In this document: positions 1 through 6,825 of the stretch, piece by piece
Layout of the letters: every line of letters begins with the position of its first letter
How positions within the stretch are numbered: the stretch's first letter is position 1
From: a virus
Virus record (IMG/VR): IMGVR_UViG_3300007734_000633
Span: 1 to 36,156 of that record
Length of the DNA stretch: 36,156 bases
Strand: one strand, 5' to 3'
The notes under the pieces: model-generated
What the model was told of the DNA's origin: nothing
Database searches by the model: none
Seen by the model: the letters and a program-made list of their open reading frames with translations, nothing else
Program-made: the position numbers and the translations under genes

Positions 1-127
1 GAGTTGTTGCTGTGCCGCAGGAACGAGAGGGTTGCCCATAGTGGCGCGGGTCTGCGCCGCCTCCAATGCAGTCTGTGTCTGCTGGGAGGGACCGATGTAG
101 GTCTGTCCGGGGTAATACTGCGGAACA
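1..127. repeat. Left copy of 127-bp terminal direct repeat (circular overlap)
   Basis: Bases 1-127 are identical to 36030-36156. The repeat lies inside a coding sequence that continues in frame across the join, so it marks circular closure of the sequence and is not a separate element. A length of exactly 127 matches a common assembler k-mer, so I read it as an assembly overlap and not as a physical T7-type terminal repeat. The non-redundant unit is 36,029 bp. Confidence 0.95.
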
Positions 128-240
128 TTTGGGGTCTGATAAAGACGCTGTGCCTCGGACAGTCCGTACTGGACATACGGGCGCATCGTCGGATCAAGTT
201 CCGTCCTTGTTACGGTATTTGTGCCGCCACCACCACTCAT
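1..240 (-). CDS. N-terminal part of junction-spanning structural protein
   Basis: The ATG at 240 opens a protein starting MSGGGGTNTVTR that reads off the left edge and continues in frame at 36156, giving about 280 residues in total on the closed circle. The start overlaps the stop of the upstream acetyltransferase-like gene as ATGA, so translation is coupled. The N-terminal 80 residues are Gln/Tyr/Pro rich. The protein opens a run of Ala/Gly/Gln-rich virion-associated genes that continues on the right side of the window. I do not recognise a named family. A structural or internal virion role is inferred from position and composition. The entry is partial only because of where the circle was cut. 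Confidence 0.85.
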   Translation of the reverse strand, partial: MSGGGGTNTVTRTELDPTMRPYVQYGLSEAQRLYQTPNVPQYYPGQTYIGPSQQTQTALEAAQTRATMGNPLVPAAQQQL

Positions 241-635
241 GCTAACTCCTTTACCCACGTTCGGGGTGAAAAACCATATTCGCGTGCGATCTTGTCCCAG
301 CCCTTACGGTGAGACTCGAACGTCACCTTTTTGATGTTGCCTTCACGCAACGTCTGCCAAAATATCTCCGATCCTTCGCGCATCCTGTCTCTGACCGCCG
401 CCCACAGACACCACACATGGACAGACTCAGGTCGTACTACGAGGATTGCAAAGCCCAGAGGTTTGTTCTCTTCTACAAACACCCAAAGTAGTGCGTTCTT
501 GCAAAAGCATTGGGCGTATACATCTTCAGGAATCCACTCTTCCGGGGATTTCTTGAGAATAGTCTCCAACCCCGGTTTTACAAACTTCCACCAGCCTTTA
601 AGTTCTTGAGGTTGGATGTTCCGTATCTCGATCAT
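237..635 (-). CDS. GNAT-like N-acetyltransferase
   Basis: This 132-residue protein has the layout of a short GNAT acetyltransferase. An N-terminal helix region (WWKFVKPGLETIL) is followed by a central strand with LLWVFVEENKPLGFAILVV, typical of beta-strands 2-4, then the RMREGSEIFWQTL helix where the acetyl-CoA loop usually lies. The C-terminal part ends REYGFSPRTWVKEL, similar to the GF.....ve.. end of the fold. The canonical Q/RxxGxG/A pyrophosphate loop is weak (DRMREGS), so the acetyl-CoA binding claim is tentative. It sits between a jelly-roll-like tail protein and the junction-spanning structural gene, overlapping both by 4 bases. Similar short GNAT-like genes are common in the tail modules of metagenomic podoviruses. 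Its substrate is unknown. Confidence 0.6.
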   Translation of the reverse strand: MIEIRNIQPQELKGWWKFVKPGLETILKKSPEEWIPEDVYAQCFCKNALLWVFVEENKPLGFAILVVRPESVHVWCLWAAVRDRMREGSEIFWQTLREGNIKKVTFESHRKGWDKIAREYGFSPRTWVKELA

Positions 636-1429
636 CCAACAATCACATAGTCAAACGTCTTGCCAGCAGTCGTGTTGGGCGCATGAGATATGGTTGCGCT
701 ACCGTTTGCCGTGGCAGAAACGTATGGATCAAAGTAAACATTCGTCGTGTAACCGTTTGTTGACAGGTAGTGCATGGTCGCAATCACGGACGGTGTTGCA
801 GGTCTGGTTGGGCTGCTTCTCGTTGGTATTTGCTCTAAAGACACGTTGGTACTGGTTGCGCTCCACATAATCTCTATGTAATCGTCTTTTGCAAGATTTA
901 CATAAAAATTTAACGAAGCAATCAAACGCCCATCTGTGCCGCCATGACTGTTTGGTACAGAGAAGTCGCTGTTGCTATTTGCAATGTCTGTGCCGTTCTT
1001 GCGAAACCAAATGCTTGCGTCTTGAATCTGTGTGCTGGTGTTGTTTAACTGTGCGCTGAACTGCAAGTTATAAATCCCTGAATACCCGGCAACCAATCGA
1101 GAGTTGTTAGATAACGTCACGCCATCAGAAAAGTCCGTGGTGTTATACGTCATCGCATACGCGGTGGTCGTGCTGGCAATCGTCTGGTCTGCGCTACTAC
1201 TAAACGAACCGTATGGAAACTCTTGGCTTGCTGCTGTCTGCGAGGTCGGCAATAAAATGACCTTGGAGCCGTAGCCAATCCGTGCATCGGTAATTGTGGT
1301 AGTCGTCGCGCTACCCGTAGCAAGTGTGACCGACCCCGTGTTGTTGGTCTTGCCATTCATAATGTTGTTGACCACCTCGGAAATCTCCCGTGGCGATCCA
1401 CCCTGGTACGGCAAAACCCGAAATGTCAT
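632..1429 (-). CDS. C1q/TNF-like jelly-roll virion protein
   Basis: This 265-residue protein is Ser/Thr/Asn rich. A short N-terminal part containing REISEVVNNIMNGKTN and an alternating TNNTGSVTLATGS segment looks like a stem that attaches to the tail. From about residue 85 the pattern YNLQFSAQ, ASIWFRKNG, then LNFYVNLAKDDYIEIMW follows the strand order of the C1q/TNF-like jelly roll (FxxQ, WFRKNG, aYxvxLxxGDyIei), a fold known in phage receptor-binding and capsid/tail decoration proteins. The start ATG overlaps the stop of the gp10-like gene as ATGA. A surface-exposed binding role is inferred from the fold and from its place directly after the tail stabilisation protein. Confidence 0.65.
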   Translation of the reverse strand: MTFRVLPYQGGSPREISEVVNNIMNGKTNNTGSVTLATGSATTTTITDARIGYGSKVILLPTSQTAASQEFPYGSFSSSADQTIASTTTAYAMTYNTTDFSDGVTLSNNSRLVAGYSGIYNLQFSAQLNNTSTQIQDASIWFRKNGTDIANSNSDFSVPNSHGGTDGRLIASLNFYVNLAKDDYIEIMWSATSTNVSLEQIPTRSSPTRPATPSVIATMHYLSTNGYTTNVYFDPYVSATANGSATISHAPNTTAGKTFDYVIVG

Positions 1430-2868
1430 CGTCTACCTGCGGGCAAGAGGTCAAAGTCAATCCCAATGGCGGTTGTCCAACTGCCGGAGGGCTGCACCGA
1501 CAAGCGGTGGTAACGTCCCGTAGTTCTAAGTGCGGCGCGACCTTCGCTGTCCGCAGAAGTATAACTACCGAAACTTACAGCGTCTACAAGGCGATTTCGG
1601 GTAGCAACTGCTACGTCCGCAGCACCACCGTCTACAAGAGGACGCGTCATGTTGATCGTGCTGGTTTGACCCGGAGCCTCAATGTCTCCCGTCTGGATGG
1701 TTCCGGTAAGGCTAGAGCCTGAGAAGGTCACGATCTTTGCGTTATTTCCACCCACAAACTGCGACTTACCACCAGTCCAGATGCGGGAGTCAAAACTTGT
1801 AGTGATCGTATCCACCGTCCCGAATGCGTCCAATGCTTCTAGCGTGTAGGCCGGGGTTGCAGACTGCGCCACAAAAGACACGGTGACATCTGCGTGAGAC
1901 CACTTCTTTGTCTCAAAGTTATAGATCATCAGGCTGTCCACGTTTCCGTTGGAACCCGAGGATGGGTAGGCCCACACCACTAGGTTCTTGATCGGATCGA
2001 CAGTTGCCGACATCTTGTAAGAGTACGACTCATCTAGGTCTGCAAAGAAGAACCGATCAATCTTCTCCGCGCCGATTCCGATAACCTGCGTGCCGTTACA
2101 GGCGTAAAACCCGTCATCCGACAGGAAGTAGGTAATCCCCTGATACTGGACAATCGAGTTAGCCTCAAAGCACCCAAGATTTCGGGAAATGTTGTCAAAC
2201 TGGAAGATTGCGGGAGTTCCAACGTAGGACATACGGTATATGGAACGCTCCATTAGCACGAGTCCAAACTCACCACCCGTTAAACCCTGCACAGATCCAC
2301 CGTCAGGAATGACTTGGTAGTCCGACTGGTTGGTCGAACTGGCGGTCCATTGGGTTTCATCGTTAATCCCCGACCATTGCACCTTTTGGGGGTCGGTTCC
2401 CGAGGTGTATCCCGTGACCACAAAGTCACGGACAACGGTCAGATAACGTGCCGTGGGAGCGTCTGCGGCCAGATCAGCCCACGCGGTCGAGGTTCCGAGC
2501 GTCCAGGCTTGTAACTTGGCCTGTGCGTTTGCGCCGATCAGGACGTTGCCGAACTGCGTAAAGCGCCACTTCTGCTCGCTTGGGGTTGAGTACCCACCTG
2601 CCTTAGATACGTTGTCCAAGGACAGGTCGTTTGAGTCCAACTTAAACAACTTGGTAGCCCCGCCAGCAAATACTTCGGTATTTCCCGAAGCGGGGTTTCT
2701 GCCTGCCACCACGTTGTTGATGTTTTCCGAGGCAGACTGAGAGTAATCCACGGGGGTTCGCAGGGGGCCGTATCCCACGGCTTGCGGGACGACATTGAGC
2801 GCCTCTTTGACCACTCCCGTCAGTCCGGGCTGGTCAGGCAACCATTCACCAAAATCTATCCGAGCCAT
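1426..2868 (-). CDS. Tail stabilisation protein, P22 gp10-like
   Basis: At 480 residues this matches the length and character of the P22 gp10 packaged-DNA stabilisation (tail hub) family. It begins DFGEWLPDQPG, a typical opening of these proteins (targets of the form ...LPDQPxL...), and continues as an all-beta, propeller-like sequence with repeated NxxVAGRNPASG, YFLSDDGFYACNG, KIDRFFF and VVWAYPSSG segments. DNA-filled podovirus heads need this plug between adaptor and needle or fibre. Around residues 340-366 it carries LEALDAFGTVDTITTSFDS, a module that also occurs twice in the upstream neighbour (see findings). It overlaps that neighbour by 13 bases and the downstream gene by 4. Confidence 0.75.
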   Translation of the reverse strand: MARIDFGEWLPDQPGLTGVVKEALNVVPQAVGYGPLRTPVDYSQSASENINNVVAGRNPASGNTEVFAGGATKLFKLDSNDLSLDNVSKAGGYSTPSEQKWRFTQFGNVLIGANAQAKLQAWTLGTSTAWADLAADAPTARYLTVVRDFVVTGYTSGTDPQKVQWSGINDETQWTASSTNQSDYQVIPDGGSVQGLTGGEFGLVLMERSIYRMSYVGTPAIFQFDNISRNLGCFEANSIVQYQGITYFLSDDGFYACNGTQVIGIGAEKIDRFFFADLDESYSYKMSATVDPIKNLVVWAYPSSGSNGNVDSLMIYNFETKKWSHADVTVSFVAQSATPAYTLEALDAFGTVDTITTSFDSRIWTGGKSQFVGGNNAKIVTFSGSSLTGTIQTGDIEAPGQTSTINMTRPLVDGGAADVAVATRNRLVDAVSFGSYTSADSEGRAALRTTGRYHRLSVQPSGSWTTAIGIDFDLLPAGRR

Positions 2869-3815
2869 GTGTTGTTTCCAGCAGAATTAGTTGTCCAAGT
2901 GTCCGAGGTGACAGGAACGTCCGTCCATGTGTTTGCGCTGCCCGAGACATTTGTCCAGGTTTCCGACCCGATAGAGGTCGGCGTCCAAGTCTCTGATCCC
3001 GGGGTCACCGGACCCCAGTTATCACCCAACCGCACCCCGCTTGCCACCACGGTCGCGGAGGCAGAGATTTGTGCAGATGCGGAAAATGTTGCGTTGCCCG
3101 TAACCGACATAGAGCCGGTTGCAGATATGGCGGCTTGTGCAGATGCAACAAACCCGCCCGTGGCCGACATACTTCCCGTAGCAGATATTGCACCGCTTGC
3201 CGTCCTAAGTCTGATGCCAGCGCCGGTCAAAGTACCCGAAGCGGAGATTAAACCCTGTCCAGTTCTGACTCTAACCGGAAAGGCGCTTAAGGTGCCACTA
3301 GAGGCGATAAGTGCTTGGCCTTGGGTGATCCTAAAGGCTGTGGCAGAAAACGTCCCTGAAGCCGAAATTTGGGCCTCTGCTTGCTTGACCGTGTTTGCGG
3401 TTGCAGACATGGTTCCTGTGGCAGATATTGCCCCACTACCAAACCTCTCTCGAAGTCCGGTTGCTGTTAAAGACCCGCTGGCGGCAATAAGTGCCTGGCC
3501 GGAACGGATTGCAAACCCACCGGCTTGCATTGCGCCGGATGCGGTAATCAATGCCTGGCCTTGCCGCTCTCGTTGAGCGGTTGCGCTCATGGTTCCAGAG
3601 GCTGTTATCTGTGCGGGTGCGTCAAAGTAAATACAGGCGGTTCCCCATGCTTCGGAATCCATCGCCAGTTTTAGTGAGTCTAGCGTGCCGAATGCGTCCA
3701 TCGCATCTAGCGTCCACGGACCGCACACCTTGTCCACATACCATGTGGCGTCCATTGGGTACTGCGGCATCGAGTCCAGCGTGCCGAGTTGATCTAACTG
3801 CTCTAAGGTGAGCAT
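2856..3815 (-). CDS. Repeat-built tail/appendage protein (10 x 20 aa, 6 x 10 aa)
   Basis: The 319-residue protein has three zones. Residues 1-60 hold two copies of a LDxxGTLDS...MDxxxW module. Residues 61-260 form ten repeats in an exact 20-residue register, each with an Ile at its tenth position (70, 90, 110 ... 250) followed by SASGTxSATG-like residues. Residues 261-319 hold Trp at 267, 277, 287, 297, 307 and 317, an exact 10-residue period of the type GSETWTxxx. Such strict periods suggest a beta-solenoid or fibrous stack. It lies between a gp80-like minor structural protein and the gp10-like protein, so it is probably part of the tail or its fibres. No enzymatic motif is visible and no named family is assigned. 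Confidence 0.75.
   Translation of the reverse strand: MLTLEQLDQLGTLDSMPQYPMDATWYVDKVCGPWTLDAMDAFGTLDSLKLAMDSEAWGTACIYFDAPAQITASGTMSATAQRERQGQALITASGAMQAGGFAIRSGQALIAASGSLTATGLRERFGSGAISATGTMSATANTVKQAEAQISASGTFSATAFRITQGQALIASSGTLSAFPVRVRTGQGLISASGTLTGAGIRLRTASGAISATGSMSATGGFVASAQAAISATGSMSVTGNATFSASAQISASATVVASGVRLGDNWGPVTPGSETWTPTSIGSETWTNVSGSANTWTDVPVTSDTWTTNSAGNNTWLG
2859..3035 (-). repeat. Six in-register 30-bp (10-codon) Trp repeats
   Basis: These are codons 261-319 of the repeat protein. Trp recurs every ten residues (267 to 317) inside GSETWT/SANTWT/TSDTWT/GNNTWL blocks. The period is exactly half that of the preceding repeat zone. Confidence 0.8.
3036..3635 (-). repeat. Ten in-register 60-bp (20-codon) coding repeats
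   Basis: These are codons 61-260 of the repeat protein. Each 60-bp unit encodes a block with Ile at its tenth residue, then (S/T)A(S/T)G(T/S)(M/L/F)(S/T)A. No insertion or deletion breaks the register over 600 bp. The nucleotide copies have diverged, so this is an old tandem array kept in phase by selection on the protein. Confidence 0.85.
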
Positions 3816-4201
3816 TAGGCAAGGGTGACACTCAGCGAACCAGCGGCGATCTTGAAGATGTCTCCGGTCTCAATGGTTTTGGAGGTCGTGATGTCCGTGT
3901 AAAACAAGAGGTTGCCAGAGGTAATGGCGTCCAAGAGTCCTACATGGGAGATCGTTCCCCACGAGCCTGTTGCCTGATCAAACTCCACAGAAGCAGAGTT
4001 CGTGCAAACCCCGTCAGACGGCGAACCAAAGGTCGCAGACTTGCGGGCATACGATCCACCAGACACTTCGGTTCCGGTGTTTCCCTCACCCGGGTTGGAG
4101 GTGTAAAGACCAACGTAGACCGTGGTTGGGGAGGTGTAAGACGTATTGCGGAGAACTGCGTTTAGCAGACCGTTCTCCAAATAATTCGACATTTCAGACA
4201 T
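3815..4201 (-). CDS. Gp80-like minor structural protein
   Basis: This 128-residue protein has the pattern LxNAVLRNTSYTSPTTVYVGLYTSNPGEGNTGTEVSGGSYARK..TFG, then WGTISHVGLLDA and LLFYTDITTSKTIETGDIFKIAAG. This arrangement is familiar from a widespread family of small phage structural proteins (gp80-like), found next to head-tail connector and fibre genes. It starts 2 bases after the stop of the adaptor gene. Its stop overlaps the ATG of the repeat protein as TAATG, so the two are probably made in coupled amounts. The exact virion location is not known. Confidence 0.65.
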   Translation of the reverse strand: MSEMSNYLENGLLNAVLRNTSYTSPTTVYVGLYTSNPGEGNTGTEVSGGSYARKSATFGSPSDGVCTNSASVEFDQATGSWGTISHVGLLDAITSGNLLFYTDITTSKTIETGDIFKIAAGSLSVTLA

Positions 4202-4203
4202 GA

Positions 4204-4824
4204 TTACCTCGTAGTAACAGACATTTGAAGGGGAACGGCAGAGAACTCTGAGTCCTCATCCGACACGCTGATGTTGGCAATGGCGCGGTCATACATACTC
4301 GACCAGACCTGGATTCGTGCATCGTTCATCAGGTACGGTTCGGCTTCTGCTAGGGACGCGTACAACAGCGCGTCTGGGTAGTTAGCCAAGAACTCGTTGG
4401 ACGCCACGCTATCGGACATCGCAACGGGCTTGAAGTAATACAGCAACTCCACCGTGTAGGCTTTGTCAGGGATAGGTGCGAACTCGAACTCCTGTGCAAG
4501 CGTCGTGTAAACAGCGGGCTTGCCAGACACCGTGGCCTGGGCGTTGCGGGTAAACGTAGACGGGGAGAGGTATTGCAGGGAAATACGGGGGTTGCCGTCT
4601 AGGTAAATGTCCCGCAGTTGTTGGAAGTCTGAGGGTAGGGCAACGGTAGAGTCGCCAGCCGTGGTGGTTGTAGTTACAGACTTCAGCAGTTTGCGGGTAC
4701 GAATCTCCCGCGACAGACGGAGTTCTGCCAGCGTGATGAAATCAGGAATCTGGCTGGTCAGGTCGCTGCGCCCAAGATAGTTCGCAACTGCCGTCTTTAG
4801 TGTAGAGTAACTCGTCAGAGCCAT
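4204..4824 (-). CDS. Head-to-tail adaptor, P22 gp4-like
   Basis: This 206-residue protein opens with SYSTLKTAVANYLGRSDLTSQIPDFITLAELRLSREIR. That is the characteristic start of the gp4-like connector/adaptor family in podoviruses (an N-terminal helical bundle that docks under the portal), followed by LPSDFQQLRDIYLDG and ELLYYFKPVAMSD...NEFLANYPDALLYASLAEAEPYL, also typical. A GTAAGGAAG ribosome site lies inside the end of the upstream glycosyltransferase gene, with which it overlaps by 83 bases in another frame. It belongs to the capsid-to-tail assembly line between capsid and gp10-like protein. Confidence 0.75.
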   Translation of the reverse strand: MALTSYSTLKTAVANYLGRSDLTSQIPDFITLAELRLSREIRTRKLLKSVTTTTTAGDSTVALPSDFQQLRDIYLDGNPRISLQYLSPSTFTRNAQATVSGKPAVYTTLAQEFEFAPIPDKAYTVELLYYFKPVAMSDSVASNEFLANYPDALLYASLAEAEPYLMNDARIQVWSSMYDRAIANISVSDEDSEFSAVPLQMSVTTR

Positions 4825-5482
4825 CTTCTTCCTTACTGGCTACATCGTGCCATCCAAATGTGTGGGAACCGACATGGCCGATCACGTTAGAGAAGTCGTG
4901 ATCCACCCATGTTTCATAACCTGCATCGTGCGCTTTCACGCAGAAATACACATCCTCACCCAGTAGTTTTTCACCGGGGAGTTGCTCAAACCAAAACCAA
5001 GGACGGGGCGTGTTTCTAAAGACATCTGCCTTTACCATCATCACGCCGCACCCAATCGCAGTCACCCGCTCCAGACCTTTCTTGTCTTTAGAGGAGATCT
5101 TCTGCCAGGTGATTGTCTTTTCTTCTTTGTTGATCCAGGCGTTCTTTGCTGTGCCGTGGATCGGCGTGACTCGGGTCGTGGCGTTGGCCCCAACAATGTC
5201 CTTGTCCAACGAAATCAAGTGTTGAATCGTATTCTTTGGGAACCGCATATCTGCATCTACCCAAAGGATATAATCCGCGCCTTCTTTTAAGGCTGTTTCT
5301 GCTAACTTCTCCCGCTGATCAAAGATCAGGGTTCCGGCAACGGTGTATAAGGCTTGCTGACCGTCTTTTCTGAATCTTGAGTCGTACCCGCACATGAGTG
5401 CTAGGTCAAACGCTGTGCCAACTTCCATTTCGCCACGCGTAGGAACGCAAACGGCGACCTTATGCCCCTTTTTCTTGCCCAT
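4742..5482 (-). CDS. Glycosyltransferase (GT-A, GT2-like)
   Basis: This 246-residue protein begins HKVAVCVPTRGEMEVGTAFDLALM, the usual first strand and helix of GT-A transferases. It carries YILWVDADMRFP with the metal-binding D76-A-D78 motif, then a Lys/Glu-rich region and KLLGEDVYFCVKAHDAGYETWVDHDF, matching the GED catalytic-loop block of phage GT2-like enzymes. C-terminal HVGSHTFGWHD supplies metal/substrate His residues. It lies in the late block between a small hypothetical gene and the adaptor. It may modify host cell-surface glycans or virion proteins, but nothing in the sequence fixes the substrate. The last 28 codons overlap the adaptor gene. A second, different GT-A-like protein is encoded at 21396. 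Confidence 0.75.
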   Translation of the reverse strand: MGKKKGHKVAVCVPTRGEMEVGTAFDLALMCGYDSRFRKDGQQALYTVAGTLIFDQREKLAETALKEGADYILWVDADMRFPKNTIQHLISLDKDIVGANATTRVTPIHGTAKNAWINKEEKTITWQKISSKDKKGLERVTAIGCGVMMVKADVFRNTPRPWFWFEQLPGEKLLGEDVYFCVKAHDAGYETWVDHDFSNVIGHVGSHTFGWHDVASKEEDGSDELLYTKDGSCELSWAQRPDQPDS

Positions 5483-5491
5483 CTTTTCTCC

Positions 5492-5809
5492 TCAAACTTT
5501 GCCGGGTCGGGTACGGAAGAACCGATTATCCGGGTTGTTTAGCCATGCTTTCATTCTTTTCTGGTCCATCACCGCAAATCCACGCAGGATTCCTTGCCGG
5601 TTTAGATCCTCGATGACCGGAAACGGTATATCTGCGACCAGTTGGCCGTTGCCCCACCGCGCTCGTTCATCTGTTGAGTTATAAGAGGCTTTATTGGCCT
5701 CAATGATCGGAGTGAGATTCGACTCCGCTTTGGTAATCAGGTTACCTTCGTTGTCTGCATAAGTGGTTCGGATTTCTCCGTTGACCACCTCAGTTCCAAG
5801 TTTACGCAC
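5492..5809 (-). CDS. Conserved small structural-module protein
   Basis: This 105-residue protein begins MRKLGTEVVNGEIRTTYADNEGNLI and includes LTPIIEANKASYNS and VADIPFPVIEDLNRQGILRGFAVMDQKRMKAWLNNPDNRFFRTRPGKV. I recognise the layout from SU10/P22-type metagenomic podoviruses, where a gene of this size follows the capsid gene, but I know no function. It lies downstream of the capsid gene and its terminator, with a GGAGGG ribosome site. It could be a decoration or head-completion protein. That is inference from position only. Confidence 0.7.
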   Translation of the reverse strand: MRKLGTEVVNGEIRTTYADNEGNLITKAESNLTPIIEANKASYNSTDERARWGNGQLVADIPFPVIEDLNRQGILRGFAVMDQKRMKAWLNNPDNRFFRTRPGKV

Positions 5810-5819
5810 TTTCCCTCCG

Positions 5820-5848
5820 AAAACGGGAGCGGGACTAACCCGCCCCCG
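5820..5848 (-). terminator. Rho-independent terminator after capsid gene
   Basis: On the - strand, CGGGGGCGGG, loop TTAGT and CCCGCTCCCG pair over 10 bp with one G-U, followed directly by TTTT. It lies 14 bases past the capsid stop. The genes beyond it are still needed, so it is likely a partial terminator that makes capsid mRNA more abundant than the connector and tail messages. Confidence 0.75.
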
Positions 5849-5861
5849 ATTCTACAACACT

Positions 5862-6815
5862 TTAGGCTGCTTTGATATCGAAGATACCGCCGTGAGCCTT
5901 CTCATTCCGCATCTCCAGCGTCAACTCGGCAAGGATCTGGGTCTTTTCAGAGTCGCCAGTTTTTGCCAGGTCGTTGGTCTGGAACGGACGGAGGTAAGCC
6001 AGGGCTGCGTACTCGGGATCAAGCACCAGCGCGTCCGTGGTCCGCATAAAGCGGTCGGCAACGATGCTGATGAGACCGAAGTCCGACAGGTATGCGCCCG
6101 CGGCAGCAACGATAGTGGTCGGCTCTGCGCCGGTCACATAACGCTGTGCAGCCACGCCGGTAAAGCCGGACGTCGTAGCCTTCAGGCCCGGGGGAACAAC
6201 CAGCAACTTCGGTGTGCCACCGTTTGAGAAGATCTGCTGTGCAACGCTCTGGAGCATGGACTCAAGGAAAGTGCGGGTCGTGGTGTCGGAACGAACATCC
6301 GAGCCGTCGCCGGTGGGGTTCGTACCAGCCGAACCCTTGGACACGTTGGAAGTGATCCATGACAGCAACGCACCCATTCTACGAGCGCCAGAAGTAGCCG
6401 TACCGTTGGTCTTGGCTTGGTTGGCGGTCAGGATTTGCTCGATGTCGCGCTTGATCTCGGACGAAGCCTTAGCCAACTGGTAAGCCTTCTCAGACTTACG
6501 GCCAGCCTTGTCAACTGCCTCCAGCGTGCCGGAGATCTGGACAGTCTTACCAACGATCTGTGTAAAGTTGGTCAGACGAACAGTCGGGGATAGCGAAGCA
6601 GCGGTTGCATCGTCACCTTCGATCAGGGCGTTGTTGGTCGTTGCAGCGGCCAGCGAGTCCGTTTGCCACTCGTGCAGGGTGTTCGTGGCTTTGGCCTTGC
6701 CGATGGACGACATGATGGGGGTATCGGTCGGGCTGATGTCATAGATGACGTCAGACAGATCTTCGCGCACACCAATCGAGGTGTAGCGCAGGTAGGTATT
6801 TGAGGGAACAGCCAT
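5862..6815 (-). CDS. Major capsid protein, SU10/DUF5309-like HK97 fold
   Basis: This 317-residue protein starts MAVPSNTYLRYTSIGVREDLSDVIYDISPTD-type sequence. The block IYDISPTDTPIMSSIGKAKA, followed by HEWQTDSLAAA and the long helix KSEKAYQLAKASSEIKRDIEQILTANQ, is diagnostic of SU10-type (DUF5309-like) capsid proteins. These have an HK97 fold with an extended N-arm, spine helix and A-domain. The C-terminus ends LELTLEMRNEKAHGGIFDI, also typical. No long N-terminal delta domain is present, in line with a separate scaffold gene directly upstream. AGGAGTT precedes the ATG and the terminator at 5820-5848 follows. Confidence 0.9.
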   Translation of the reverse strand: MAVPSNTYLRYTSIGVREDLSDVIYDISPTDTPIMSSIGKAKATNTLHEWQTDSLAAATTNNALIEGDDATAASLSPTVRLTNFTQIVGKTVQISGTLEAVDKAGRKSEKAYQLAKASSEIKRDIEQILTANQAKTNGTATSGARRMGALLSWITSNVSKGSAGTNPTGDGSDVRSDTTTRTFLESMLQSVAQQIFSNGGTPKLLVVPPGLKATTSGFTGVAAQRYVTGAEPTTIVAAAGAYLSDFGLISIVADRFMRTTDALVLDPEYAALAYLRPFQTNDLAKTGDSEKTQILAELTLEMRNEKAHGGIFDIKAA

Positions 6816-6825
6816 TTTTTAACTC

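Noticed and set aside
2782-3576. 264-codon + strand ORF, Pro/Ala rich
   Set aside because: It is the antisense reading of the 20-residue repeat protein, and its regularity is only the mirror of that repeat.
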